A stretch of 64,000 nucleotides of DNA. Origin: Acinetobacter calcoaceticus. Lineage in GTDB: Bacteria; Pseudomonadota; Gammaproteobacteria; Pseudomonadales; Moraxellaceae. Where the stretch lies: assembly GCF_016508255.1 (NCBI RefSeq), contig NZ_JADVKT010000005.1, positions 124,001 through 188,000 on the forward strand, given 5' to 3'. Made by a program: the position numbers and the translations under genes. Below the pieces are notes generated by a model. That model made no database searches, was not told the origin of the DNA, and saw only the letters and a program-made list of their open reading frames with translations. Shown here one piece after another: positions 8,445 through 18,254 of the stretch; within the stretch, counting starts at the first letter, position 1; every line of letters begins with the position of its first letter.

Positions 8445-10898
8445 ATGAGCGATATTTCAGAAATTAAACGTCTGAGTAGTATTGATGGTTTTAGATCAAT
8501 TGTAGAAAAACTTGTTCTAGATATGGTATTGGAGCAAGATGAAATAAATTTTATATTATCAGTTGTGGTGGTTCTTATCGAGGAATATGAGGGAAATAAA
8601 AATAAATTCTCATATTTGAGTTTTTCATACTTTATTTTGTTGAAATTATCAAAAGTCAATAATTATTATCAGCCTTTATATGATTTAAGTGTTAATTTGG
8701 GGCTATATCCAATTTCTAGATTTATCTTTAAAAATCAATTATTGCCTTCACCTTCACTTGAAACAGTCATTAAAGATGTACAAATTGATGAATATAAAAA
8801 TGGAAATATTGTTGAAATGCATCATCAAAGGAGTAGCAGATTTGATATTTTAATGAGTGAAAATTTAGATAATTCATATATTGCTCCAACATCATATGGA
8901 AAAAGCTCATTAGTAAAAGATATTATAAAAAAGTATTCAGATAAAAACATTGCACTAATAGTACCAAGTAAGTCACTTATTTCACAGAATTTAAGTGATC
9001 TTAGAAGTGTTTTTTTAGATAGGAAAATTATTTTTCATGATGATATGTTTGATGGTGGAACTAGTAATATTTTTGTTTTAACCCAAGAAAGAGCTCTAAG
9101 AATTTTTTCTAAATTTAATTCATTTTACTTTGATTGTTTGATAATTGATGAAGCTCACAATATTTTTGAGAGTGATAGTAGAGCAATATTATTAACTAGA
9201 TTGATTAGAAGGAATAGACGTCGGTTTAAAGATTCTAAACATTATTATTTATCACCATTAATTAATGATTCAGATAATTTGAAAGTAGAGGAGAGTCAAT
9301 TAATATTTGAAAGAAAAATAAAATTTAATATTAAAGATCCTGATCTTTATGAGTATTTAGATAATGGTAGTTCATATAAATATAATAGATATTTTGATGA
9401 ATTATATAAGGTTTCTGAGAATGATAATATTCAAGATTATATCTTAAAAAACTCTGAAGTTAAGAATTTTATCTATCTTAGATCACCTAGGAAGGTTGAA
9501 GAGTTTTCTAGATTTTTAAGTGAATCATTGAGGTTTAAGTCAGAGTTGAATGAGCTTGCAAATCTTATTGCTGAAAATGTGCATGAAGAGTTTTATTGTG
9601 TAGATTACTTAAGAAAAGGGTTAATTTATTTACATGGGCGATTGCCAGATTTTATTAAGGATTTTTTAGAGTATAAATTTAAAACAGATAAAAATATAGT
9701 CTATTTAGTTGCTAATTCAGTGGTATTGGAGGGGGTTAATTTTCCAATTGATACTTTATTTATTGCAAATACTTATAAAATGAAACTAAAAGAGCTTAAT
9801 AACTTGATTGGAAGAGTAAATCGGCTGAATGATGTTTTTAGTGAACAAAATTATAATTTAGATAAACTTAGTCCAAGAATTCACTTTTTAAATGATCAAT
9901 ATTTCAGCGGTAAAAATTCTAGAATGTATAATAAAATGAAACTGCTAAGAAATTATGTTTTTGAAGATGAAGTCAAAAACCCTATTTTATTAAAAGGATT
10001 ATCGGAAGAAAATTCTTTTGACACTTCTATTGGTGGTTTATTAGAGGATTTGGAAGAATTAGGATTTGTAAAAGTTAAGGATATAGAAGATTTTTTAATA
10101 GTTAATGAAGATAATGAGGAAAGTTTTTTCTTAAGGATGTTGTTGGAGAATAATATTCATAGTTGTTATAGTTCTTTTAATGAAGTTTTCGAGATATTAC
10201 AAAGTAAATTAGATTCTAATGATTGGTTAGATTTAGATTTGGTTGATAAAGTTTACTTCTTTTTCATTAAAGATATGGATTACTACCTACAGCTACGTAT
10301 GGGTAATCTTTTACGATTCAATAGATCTAAAGTCAGAGATTTTTATAAGAATTTTATTGTAGATTCTCACTCTTTGTCCTTAAAAGCACAAATTAATTCT
10401 ATGGTTGGATATTTTAACTATCTTAAGCGAAATGACTCTTATATCTATCATTTTTTCTATATTGGTGAAGGATTTGGTGAAATTTCAGGTAAAAATGAAA
10501 ATGGTAGAAAGTCTTATATTAATCTTTCATTGAAAAGTTATAAAGAGCTCGTAAATATTGCAATAATAAAAATAAAAAATGAAACTGATTTTATTAGTTT
10601 TACATTTTCTAATTTTGTAAATGTTCTTCATCAGATTGGTGTGGTTAGTGAGAGTGAATATAATAATTTTATGTATGGGACTGAAGTTAGAGAGAATATT
10701 GAATATATAAAAATAGGATTAAGTATTCCATTAATTAGTTTGTTGAAAAATAATGATCAGATAAAAAATTTAAATATTCAAAATGGAAGGTTATCTTATA
10801 CTAGAGATTTTTTAATATTTTATAAAAATCTTGATGCTCTGAAAAAGTTTGAAATCAGTCGCTTATTCAGCCAAGAGTTAAATGTAGACTCGGATTAA
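8445..10898 (+). CDS. HamB/AbpB-like superfamily 2 helicase of an anti-phage system
   Basis: An 817-residue protein with SF2 helicase motifs in order: a variant Walker A, APTSYGKSS (147-155), with Ser in place of the usual Gly before Tyr; motif Ia IVPSKSLISQ (172-181); DEAH (235-238); a motif V-like NSVVLEGVNFP (425-435); and motif VI LIGRVNR (454-460). The first 140 and last 350 residues are unlike ordinary DEAD-box proteins and probably carry partner and DNA contacts. HamB of Hachiman and AbpB both combine this helicase core with an upstream DUF1837 gene. It is probably cotranscribed with the nuclease gene. GC is visibly low (14 G/C in 60 at 9241-9300, against 27 in 60 at 12001-12060 in metH). 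The stop codon lies inside a hairpin shared with the metH end. Confidence 0.75.
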   Translation: MSDISEIKRLSSIDGFRSIVEKLVLDMVLEQDEINFILSVVVVLIEEYEGNKNKFSYLSFSYFILLKLSKVNNYYQPLYDLSVNLGLYPISRFIFKNQLLPSPSLETVIKDVQIDEYKNGNIVEMHHQRSSRFDILMSENLDNSYIAPTSYGKSSLVKDIIKKYSDKNIALIVPSKSLISQNLSDLRSVFLDRKIIFHDDMFDGGTSNIFVLTQERALRIFSKFNSFYFDCLIIDEAHNIFESDSRAILLTRLIRRNRRRFKDSKHYYLSPLINDSDNLKVEESQLIFERKIKFNIKDPDLYEYLDNGSSYKYNRYFDELYKVSENDNIQDYILKNSEVKNFIYLRSPRKVEEFSRFLSESLRFKSELNELANLIAENVHEEFYCVDYLRKGLIYLHGRLPDFIKDFLEYKFKTDKNIVYLVANSVVLEGVNFPIDTLFIANTYKMKLKELNNLIGRVNRLNDVFSEQNYNLDKLSPRIHFLNDQYFSGKNSRMYNKMKLLRNYVFEDEVKNPILLKGLSEENSFDTSIGGLLEDLEELGFVKVKDIEDFLIVNEDNEESFFLRMLLENNIHSCYSSFNEVFEILQSKLDSNDWLDLDLVDKVYFFFIKDMDYYLQLRMGNLLRFNRSKVRDFYKNFIVDSHSLSLKAQINSMVGYFNYLKRNDSYIYHFFYIGEGFGEISGKNENGRKSYINLSLKSYKELVNIAIIKIKNETDFISFTFSNFVNVLHQIGVVSESEYNNFMYGTEVRENIEYIKIGLSIPLISLLKNNDQIKNLNIQNGRLSYTRDFLIFYKNLDALKKFEISRLFSQELNVDSD

Positions 10899-10916
10899 AT
10901 CAGCTAATCCGAGTCT
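10886..10916. terminator. Perfect 12-bp hairpin at the helicase stop codon, shared with the metH 3' end
   Basis: AGACTCGGATTA (10886-10897) and TAATCCGAGTCT (10905-10916) form a perfect stem with a 7-base loop. The left arm encodes the last residues of the helicase. No strong T-run follows on either strand, so termination may be weak or Rho-assisted. It lies 8 bases past the metH stop and probably marks both 3' ends. Confidence 0.6.
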
Positions 10917-10924
10917 GATTGTAG

Positions 10925-13900
10925 TTATATTACCGAATCATCTAAATTCGGTCCTAACCAACGCTTCGCTTCGTCCAGTGTCCAACCTTTACGTTTTGCA
11001 TAATCTTCAAGTTGGTCTTGAGAGATTTTACCGACGTTAAAGTATTCACTTTGAGGGTGCGAATAATAGAAACCACTTACCGAAGATGGTGGCATCATTG
11101 CAAAGTGCTCAGTCAGTTTGGTGCCGATTTTATCTGTAGAACCTAACCAGTCAAACAACACCGCTTTTTCAGAGTGCTCTGGACACGCTGGGTAACCCGG
11201 CGCAGGGCGAATACCGACATATTTCTCTTTAATCAGTTCTTCATTGCTGAGCTGTTCATCAGCTTTATAACCCCAGAACTCTTTACGAATGCGTTCATGT
11301 AAGTGTTCGGCAAAGGCTTCTGCAAAACGGTCTGCCAACGACTGAACTAAAATTGCAGAGTAGTCATCGCCTTTGGCTTTGTATTCATTCGCTAATTCTT
11401 CTGCACCAAAAATCGATACAGTGAATCCACCTAAGTAGTCCTGTTGCTCACGGTCAGTACGAATGTAATCTGCCAAAGACAAGTTTGGTTTACCTGTGAC
11501 TTTGTCTGATTGCTGACGTAAATGTTCAAATGTGTGCGTAACATTTTGACGAGCTTCATCAAATACGCTGACGGTGTCGGCGTCAGTGCGCTGAGCAGGG
11601 AACATACCAAATACAGCACGTGCATCAAAAAGGTTGTTGTCGATAATATCTTTCAACATTGCTTGAGCTTGGTTGTACAAATCTGTTGCAGCTTCGCCAA
11701 CCACTTCATCTTGTAAAATTTTCGGGAACTTACCTGCCAAGCTCCAAGAAATGAAGAATGGTGTCCAGTCAAAATATTCCACAAGTGTTGCAAGCGGGTA
11801 ATTAGTTAAGACCTTTGTTCCCAAAAGATTAGGTTTTGCAGGAACATAGCTTTCATCAATTTTAAAGCCATTTTGAACAGACTCTGCATAAGTCAGCTTG
11901 GCAGCTTTTGGTTGTTTGTTGGCTAAGCGCTCACGAATTTTGACATATTCAGCACGGTGCTCTTCAATGAATTTGCCACGCATTTCTTTTGAAAGTAGGG
12001 TCGTTGCAACACCTACAGCACGTGAGGCATCGGCAACATAAATCACTGCATCATTTTGATATTGAGGGTCGATTTTTACTGCAGTGTGAGCTTTAGAAGT
12101 CGTCGCACCACCAATCAATAAAGGAATGTTAAAGCCTTTACGTTGCATTTCTTTCGCAACAAATACCATTTCATCTAAAGATGGGGTAATCAGACCTGAC
12201 AATCCGATGATGTCACATTTTTCATCAATTGCAGTTTGTAAGATTTTCTCGCAAGGAACCATCACACCAAGGTCAACAATGTCGTAGCCATTACAGCCGA
12301 GTACTACACCTACAATATTTTTACCAATATCGTGTACGTCGCCTTTAACAGTTGCCATCAAGACTTTACCTTTAGATTGGCTACCTGTTTTTTCAGCTTC
12401 AATGTACGGGTTCAGCCATGCTACAGCTTGTTTCATAACACGTGCAGACTTCACGACCTGCGGTAAGAACATTTTGCCTGAACCGAATAAGTCACCTACA
12501 ACATTCATACCATCCATCAAAGCGCCTTCAATCACATCTAATGGACGTTTCGCTTTTAGGCGGGCTTCTTCGGTATCTTCATCGATGTATGTGGTAATAC
12601 CTTTGACTAACGCATATTCAAGACGTTTTTCTACAGGTTCATTACGCCATTCAAGATTTTCGGCTTCACGTTGAGCACCACTATGACCACGGAATTTTTC
12701 AGCCACTTCAAGCAGTTTTTCAGTAGCAAGTTGCCCAGATTCACCTTGGTTCTGGTTTAAAACAACATCTTCAACTGCATCTTTGAGTTCTTTGGGAATA
12801 TCGTCATAAATCGCCATTTGACCGGCATTTACAATCCCCATGGTCATGCCTTGTTTGATGGCATGGTACAAGAACACAGAGTGAATCGCTTCACGAACAG
12901 GCTCATTTCCACGGAACGAAAATGAAACGTTCGATACACCACCAGAAATCATGGCATGTGGTAGGTTCTGTTTAATCCAACCTGTGGCTTCAATAAAATC
13001 GACGCCATAGTTATTGTGTTCTTCAATCCCCGTTGCAACTGCAAAAACGTTCGGGTCAAAAATAATATCTTCAGCAGGGAAGCCCACATCATTGACCAAA
13101 ACATCATAAGAACGTTTACAGATTTCACGCTTACGTGCAGCAGTATCTGCCTGACCTGTTTCATCAAAGGCCATCACAATAACCGCTGCACCATATTGAC
13201 GGCACAGGCGAGCTTTTTCGACAAACTCGTCATAACCTTCTTTTAAGGAAATTGAGTTAACAACAGGTTTACCTTGTACACATTTTAAGCCAGCTTCAAT
13301 GATTTCCCATTTTGATGAGTCAATCATGATTGGCACACGTGAAATATCTGGCTCAGATGCCACAAGGTTTAAGAAATGTACCATCGCATTTTGCGAATCG
13401 AGCATCCCTTCGTCCATGTTAATGTCAATAATCTGAGCACCAGCTTCCACTTGTTGCTGTGCAACTTCTAAAGCTTCGGCAAAGTTTTCTTCACGAATTA
13501 AGCGTAGGAATTTTTTTGAACCAGTAACGTTGGTACGTTCACCCACGTTAACAAACAATGAGTCATCATAAATATTAAATGGTTCTAAACCACTTAAGCG
13601 GCAAGCAGGCTTAGTTTCAGGAATTTGACGTGGTGCAATGTCTTTTACAGCATTGGCAATAGCGCGAATATGATCTGGTGTCGTACCACAGCAACCGCCA
13701 GTAATGTTAATTAAGCCACTTTCCGCAAATTCTTTTAAGAAGGCCGCGGTTTGCTCTGGAGTTTCGTCATATTCGCCAAACGCATTTGGTAAGCCTGCAT
13801 TTGGATGGGCAGAAATGAAAGTATCAGCAACATCAGACACGGTTTTAACGTGAGGACGCATGGCATCTGCACCAAGGGCACAGTTGAAACCAATTGAAAG

Positions 13901-14611
13901 TAAGTCACCATGACGTACAGAGTTCCAGAATGCTTCGGCAGTTTGACCTGTTAAGGTACGACCTGATGCATCGGTAATGGTCCCTGAAATCATGAGCGGT
14001 AGTTCATGACCAATTTGCTTAAAGACTTCTTTCACCGCAAAAATTGCAGCTTTACAGTTTAATGTATCAAAAACGGTTTCAATCAGAAGGATATCTGCAC
14101 CACCTTCAATCAGCGCATGAGTTGCCTCAATATAATTTTCTTTTAGCGCATCAAAGGTAATGTTACGAAAGGCAGGGTCATTTACATTGGGTGAAATCGA
14201 ACAGGTACGCGATGTTGGGCCGAGTACACCCGCTACAAAGCGAGGTTTATCTGGAGTTGAATATTTTTCACAGGCTGCTTTAGCTAAACGCGCAGCTTGA
14301 CGGTTAATCTCTGGAACAAGATCTTCCATGTGATAATCAGACATTGAAACACGCGTGCCGTTAAAGCTGTTGGTTTCGATAATGTCCGCCCCTGCATCAA
14401 GATAAGCTTCATGAATACCTTGAATGATGTCTGGCTGAGTAAGCACTAAAAGGTCATTGTTACCTTTTAAGTCATGTGCCCAATCGGCAAAACGCTCACC
14501 ACGGTAGTCGGCTTCTTCCAATTTATGGCGCTGGATCATCGTTCCCATTGCACCATCAATAATCAGAATGCGTTTAGCAAGAAGCGCTTTTAGGGTGGCA
14601 AGCGTAGACAT
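10925..14611 (-). CDS. metH: Cobalamin-dependent methionine synthase
   Basis: Transfers a methyl group from 5-methyltetrahydrofolate through methylcobalamin to homocysteine. Starting at the ATG at 14611 ([18 protein letters not shown] upstream) the product is 1228 residues, matching the usual 1227. Domains in order: homocysteine-binding with zinc-site GGCCGT near residue 310; pterin-binding with [14 protein letters not shown]; the helical cap; B12-binding with DVHDIGKN, whose His ligates cobalt; and the C-terminal AdoMet reactivation domain with [12 protein letters not shown]. The frame stays open to 14701, but that extension would cross a likely -10 element and is not conserved MetH sequence. 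No cobalamin riboswitch was seen upstream. Confidence 0.97.
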   Translation of the reverse strand: MSTLATLKALLAKRILIIDGAMGTMIQRHKLEEADYRGERFADWAHDLKGNNDLLVLTQPDIIQGIHEAYLDAGADIIETNSFNGTRVSMSDYHMEDLVPEINRQAARLAKAACEKYSTPDKPRFVAGVLGPTSRTCSISPNVNDPAFRNITFDALKENYIEATHALIEGGADILLIETVFDTLNCKAAIFAVKEVFKQIGHELPLMISGTITDASGRTLTGQTAEAFWNSVRHGDLLSIGFNCALGADAMRPHVKTVSDVADTFISAHPNAGLPNAFGEYDETPEQTAAFLKEFAESGLINITGGCCGTTPDHIRAIANAVKDIAPRQIPETKPACRLSGLEPFNIYDDSLFVNVGERTNVTGSKKFLRLIREENFAEALEVAQQQVEAGAQIIDINMDEGMLDSQNAMVHFLNLVASEPDISRVPIMIDSSKWEIIEAGLKCVQGKPVVNSISLKEGYDEFVEKARLCRQYGAAVIVMAFDETGQADTAARKREICKRSYDVLVNDVGFPAEDIIFDPNVFAVATGIEEHNNYGVDFIEATGWIKQNLPHAMISGGVSNVSFSFRGNEPVREAIHSVFLYHAIKQGMTMGIVNAGQMAIYDDIPKELKDAVEDVVLNQNQGESGQLATEKLLEVAEKFRGHSGAQREAENLEWRNEPVEKRLEYALVKGITTYIDEDTEEARLKAKRPLDVIEGALMDGMNVVGDLFGSGKMFLPQVVKSARVMKQAVAWLNPYIEAEKTGSQSKGKVLMATVKGDVHDIGKNIVGVVLGCNGYDIVDLGVMVPCEKILQTAIDEKCDIIGLSGLITPSLDEMVFVAKEMQRKGFNIPLLIGGATTSKAHTAVKIDPQYQNDAVIYVADASRAVGVATTLLSKEMRGKFIEEHRAEYVKIRERLANKQPKAAKLTYAESVQNGFKIDESYVPAKPNLLGTKVLTNYPLATLVEYFDWTPFFISWSLAGKFPKILQDEVVGEAATDLYNQAQAMLKDIIDNNLFDARAVFGMFPAQRTDADTVSVFDEARQNVTHTFEHLRQQSDKVTGKPNLSLADYIRTDREQQDYLGGFTVSIFGAEELANEYKAKGDDYSAILVQSLADRFAEAFAEHLHERIRKEFWGYKADEQLSNEELIKEKYVGIRPAPGYPACPEHSEKAVLFDWLGSTDKIGTKLTEHFAMMPPSSVSGFYYSHPQSEYFNVGKISQDQLEDYAKRKGWTLDEAKRWLGPNLDDSVI

Positions 14612-15076
14612 AGAAAACCCCGATCTTTTATATGAATTTAAAAATGCGGCGCTATTGTAACAGAATAGCAGCACAATTGATGATCTATGACGACCCACCA
14701 TTCACCGTAAATTAGTCGTAAAAAAAAAGTGTTTTCGAACAAATGGAGACTGTTTTTTCATCAAATATTCATGAAATGATCATGATATTGAAATATTTCA
14801 TCTCCAATATTTCGTTTTATGACAATTAGGATGTTTAAAAAATGGTCATTTGGGTGATTTTTTTGATATTTTTGCTTTAAAAATAGTCACAAATAGGGAA
14901 TATATAAATTGATTTAAATTATTGTATTTTAATAAAAAAATAAATTGAGTAGAGGAAAGGTGCATCAAATGAGGTCAAAATATGAAAAATTGACTTCATC
15001 AGGGGCTGCTTTGTCATATAATTGTCATAATTTAATTTAAGAATACAGAGGATTTTTTTATCCTCTTACCGTCTGC
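14612..15076. other. Divergent intergenic region between metH and pit
   Basis: This 465-base AT-rich stretch holds no gene. On the minus strand TACAAT (14654-14659) is a plausible -10 for metH, which supports the 14611 start. Near the pit side is a Pho-box-like repeat, listed separately. The middle (14760-14960) carries imperfect ATTTCAT/ATGAAAT dyads without a clear identity. Confidence 0.5.
15011..15028 (+). promoter_or_regulatory. Putative Pho box (PhoB site) upstream of pit
   Basis: Two exact TTGTCAT heptamers (15011-15017 and 15022-15028) are separated by four bases, ATAA. This is the 11-base periodicity of the PhoB box, whose repeat consensus is CTGTCAT. It lies about 50 bases ahead of a phosphate transporter gene. 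The match is visible in the sequence; PhoB binding is inferred. Confidence 0.6.
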
Positions 15077-16708
15077 ATGAATTCTAATCTACCCCCTGTT
15101 TCGGATTCAAAACTTGCGGCAAACCTGCAAGTCAAATCGACGAATGTACATGTCCCGACACCCAAGTTTTTTATGCCGGTGTTTCTGACGATTATTGTTG
15201 CAACACTTATTTATATTGGATTTCAGGTGAGTGCTGATTTAGCACATGTACCACCTTTGAGTCTTTATTCGGTTATCCTTTTATCTACTGCACTCTTTAT
15301 TGCTTTAGGCTTTGAGTTTGTAAATGGATTTCATGATACTGCAAATGCAGTAGCAACAGTGATTTACACCAATGCTTTACCTGCACCAGTTGCAGTTATG
15401 TGGGCAGGTTTTTGTAATTTTCTTGGGGTAATGGTTGCAAGCGGCGCAGTCGCTTACGGCATTATTGCATTGTTGCCTGTTGAACTCATTATGAACATGG
15501 GTAGCGGTGCAGGTTTCGCAATGGTTTTTGCGCTTCTTATTGCTGCGATTCTCTGGAACTTAGGTACTTGGTTCTTGGGTATTCCTGCTTCTAGTTCTCA
15601 TACCTTGATTGGTTCAATCTTAGGTGTGGGCATTATGAACCATCTGTTGAGTGCATCGACTGGCGTAACGACCAGTGGTGTCGATATGGATCAGGTGATT
15701 AAAGTCGGTAAGGCATTATTGTTTTCACCTTTAATTGGTTTTGCTTTTGCAGCGATTGTATTCTTGTTGGTTAAAACTATTTTTAAACGCCAATTAGAAT
15801 TATTCCAGCCACCAGAAGGTAATAAACCACCACCAGCAATCATTCGTGCAATTTTAATCTTTACCTGCACAGGTGTAAGTTTTGCACATGGTTCTAATGA
15901 CGGTCAAAAGGGTATGGGTCTCATCATGCTGATTTTGGTTGGTTTGGTACCGTTAGCTTATTCAATAAATAAAAACCTTGATACACAACAGGTTCAATCA
16001 TTCCACCAGCTTTCGTCTCAAACTGCTGTTTTATTAAACCATAATCAGCAAGAACTGACTGATGAAAAAGCGCGTACAGTTTTGACTAAATACATTCAAA
16101 CTAAGCAACAAACACCTGAAGTTGTACCTGCATTGGCAAGTATGACTGATCATCTGGGTGCGCGTGTTTCTAGCTATAGCAACTTAAAAGACATTCCAGA
16201 AGCTGCGATTAGTGAAATTCGTAATGACATGTATTTAAGTACAACAACGTTTAAACGTTTGGACAAAGCAGATGCTCTACCAAAAATGGATCAGGCTCAG
16301 CAAAAGCTTGTGAAAGATTATCGTAGTAGCTTAGATTCATTCTTACAGTACATTCCAAACTGGGTGAAAGTTGCAGTTGCTTTGGCACTTGGTCTTGGCA
16401 CCATGGTTGGCTGGAAACGTATTGTTGTGACTGTAGGTGAGCGTATTGGTAAGCATCATATGACTTATGGTCAGGGGATGTCTGCTGAACTTGTAGCAAT
16501 GAGCACAATTGCAGCTGCTGACGGTTTAGGTATGCCTGTTTCAACAACACACGTTTTAAATAGTGCTGTTGCGGGTACTATGGTCGCGAATAGATCAGGC
16601 TTAAACTTCAATACAATCAAAACAATTTTATCTGCATGGGTATTTACACTACCTGCAACAATCTGTTTGTCAGGTGGTTTGTACTGGTTATTCTTACAGT
16701 TTGTATAA
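15077..16708 (+). CDS. pit: Inorganic phosphate transporter, Pit/PiT family
   Basis: A 543-residue inner-membrane carrier for phosphate, usually moved as a metal-phosphate complex with H+ or Na+. Both family signatures are present: GFEFVNGFHDTANAVATVIYT near residue 80 and FAHGSNDGQKGMGLI near residue 270, with ASSSHTLIGSILG and MPVSTTHVLNSAVAGTM in the two halves of the inverted repeat. A hydrophilic insert of about 110 residues (from about 300 to 420) lies between the halves. The start ATG at 15077 follows a T-rich leader without a strong ribosome site. A Pho-box-like repeat upstream suggests induction in low phosphate, which would be atypical for constitutive PitA. Confidence 0.93.
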   Translation: MNSNLPPVSDSKLAANLQVKSTNVHVPTPKFFMPVFLTIIVATLIYIGFQVSADLAHVPPLSLYSVILLSTALFIALGFEFVNGFHDTANAVATVIYTNALPAPVAVMWAGFCNFLGVMVASGAVAYGIIALLPVELIMNMGSGAGFAMVFALLIAAILWNLGTWFLGIPASSSHTLIGSILGVGIMNHLLSASTGVTTSGVDMDQVIKVGKALLFSPLIGFAFAAIVFLLVKTIFKRQLELFQPPEGNKPPPAIIRAILIFTCTGVSFAHGSNDGQKGMGLIMLILVGLVPLAYSINKNLDTQQVQSFHQLSSQTAVLLNHNQQELTDEKARTVLTKYIQTKQQTPEVVPALASMTDHLGARVSSYSNLKDIPEAAISEIRNDMYLSTTTFKRLDKADALPKMDQAQQKLVKDYRSSLDSFLQYIPNWVKVAVALALGLGTMVGWKRIVVTVGERIGKHHMTYGQGMSAELVAMSTIAAADGLGMPVSTTHVLNSAVAGTMVANRSGLNFNTIKTILSAWVFTLPATICLSGGLYWLFLQFV

Positions 16709-16724
16709 ACGCATTTAAAAAATT

Positions 16725-16753
16725 AAAGCCACTGTAAACAGTGGCTTTTTTTA
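16725..16753 (+). terminator. Rho-independent terminator after pit
   Basis: AAAGCCACTG / CAGTGGCTTT form a 10-bp stem with a 4-base loop followed by a T-run. Confidence 0.92.
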
Positions 16754-16873
16754 TTTGTTTCTTTTTAAAGTTCAGTCTATTTTCATGTACATTCAATTAT
16801 AAATTAACAAGTCGTTATAGAGCATTAAACAGCTTTAGAGGCTGGGCTTAAAACTTTGATATCAGGATAGATT

Positions 16874-18208
16874 ATGGATGCGGTTCAAATAGATCAGCTA
16901 AAACAACAATTTCCACTTATTGAGACATTGCAGGCCTATCAAGAGACATTCTGGTTTACACCTCATTGCTATCCCTTAAAAGAAGCTTTAGAAAAAGTTG
17001 GTCTCACAGTAGAGGACGTAAGCGAAGCCGAAGCCAGATTAGATCGCTTTGCACCTTATTTAGCAAAGGTGTTTCCTGAAACTCAAGCACAACATGGCAA
17101 AATTGAATCAGATATTGTTGAAATTGCGAACATGCAGCAAGCATTATCTTCAGCGGAACAAGTACAGTTGAATGGAGCATTCTGGCTAAAAAAAGATAGT
17201 CATTTACCTATTTCAGGTTCAATTAAAGCACGTGGCGGAATTTATGAAGTCTTGGCTCACGCCGAAAAGTTGGCAATTGAGGCAGGGCTTCTCAAGTTGG
17301 AAGACGATTACAGTAAGTTAGATCAAGATTCATTTAGGGCATTCTTTTCTAAGTATCAGATTGCAGTAGGTTCTACAGGCAACCTTGGGCTTTCTATTGG
17401 CATCATGAGCGCCAAACTGGGTTTTAGAGTCACTGTTCACATGTCTGCCGATGCGAGACAGTGGAAAAAAGACAAACTACGTTCATTGGGCGTCAATGTT
17501 GTGGAATATGCAAGTGATTATGGCGTAGCTGTTGAAGAGGGAAGAAAAGCAGCAGAGCAAGACCCACATTGCTTTTTTATTGATGATGAAAACTCAAAAA
17601 CGTTATTTTTAGGCTATGCAGTTGCAGGAATACGCCTAAAACAGCAATTTAAGCAAAAGCAGATTGTAGTTGACGCTGAACACCCATTATTTGTTTATTT
17701 GCCGTGTGGCGTTGGTGGTGGCCCTGGTGGTGTGAGTTTTGGACTAAAGCTGGCTTTTGGTGAGCATGTACATTGTATTTTTGCAGAGCCAACCCATTCG
17801 CCATGTATGTTACTTGGTGTCCATACAGGCTTGCATGATCAGATTTCAGTGAATGATATTGGCCTCGATAACGTAACTGCCGCAGATGGGCTTGCAGTAG
17901 GCCGTGCTTCAGGTTTTGTTGGACGTGCTATGCAACAGTTAATTGATGGCTACTACACAATTAAAGATGAGCGTTTATATGAGCTGATTGCGCTTTTAAA
18001 TCAAACTGAAAATATTCAGCTTGAGCCTTCTGCGGTGGCAGGAATGATGGGACCTTACTATGTTCAGATGAGTCCTGATTATTTGGCTTTACATCAACTA
18101 ACAGCAGAGAAATTACAACAGGCAACCCATGTGATATGGGCGACAGGAGGCGGTATGGTGCCACCTAATGAAATGCAAAAATATCTATCACACTTTCAAA
18201 ATAAATAG
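16874..18208 (+). CDS. dsdA: D-serine ammonia-lyase (D-serine dehydratase)
   Basis: A PLP enzyme of 444 residues that converts D-serine to pyruvate and ammonia. The PLP lysine is Lys118 in SGSIKARGG, the same position as in E. coli Dsd[12 protein letters not shown] binds substrate carboxylate, and the glycine-rich phosphate loop is CGVGGGPGG. No dsdC regulator or dsdX permease is adjacent, so it is expressed alone between two terminators. It can both detoxify D-serine and feed pyruvate. Confidence 0.95.
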   Translation: MDAVQIDQLKQQFPLIETLQAYQETFWFTPHCYPLKEALEKVGLTVEDVSEAEARLDRFAPYLAKVFPETQAQHGKIESDIVEIANMQQALSSAEQVQLNGAFWLKKDSHLPISGSIKARGGIYEVLAHAEKLAIEAGLLKLEDDYSKLDQDSFRAFFSKYQIAVGSTGNLGLSIGIMSAKLGFRVTVHMSADARQWKKDKLRSLGVNVVEYASDYGVAVEEGRKAAEQDPHCFFIDDENSKTLFLGYAVAGIRLKQQFKQKQIVVDAEHPLFVYLPCGVGGGPGGVSFGLKLAFGEHVHCIFAEPTHSPCMLLGVHTGLHDQISVNDIGLDNVTAADGLAVGRASGFVGRAMQQLIDGYYTIKDERLYELIALLNQTENIQLEPSAVAGMMGPYYVQMSPDYLALHQLTAEKLQQATHVIWATGGGMVPPNEMQKYLSHFQNK

Positions 18209-18221
18209 CTAAATACACAAA

Positions 18222-18247
18222 AAAGCCCAATTCTAGAATTGGGCTTT
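18222..18247. terminator. Bidirectional terminator between dsdA and the convergent gene
   Basis: A continuous 26-base palindrome (AAAGCCCAATTC / GAATTGGGCTTT, loop TA) lies between the two convergent genes. The A-run on the left gives a T-run for the minus strand; the plus-strand tail is shorter. Confidence 0.85.
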
Positions 18248-18254
18248 AATCAAA

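Noticed and set aside
14612..14701. N-terminal extension of MetH to an ATG at 14701
   Set aside because: The extra 30 residues are not MetH-like and overlap a plausible -10 (TACAAT on the minus strand); the 14611 start gives the usual length.
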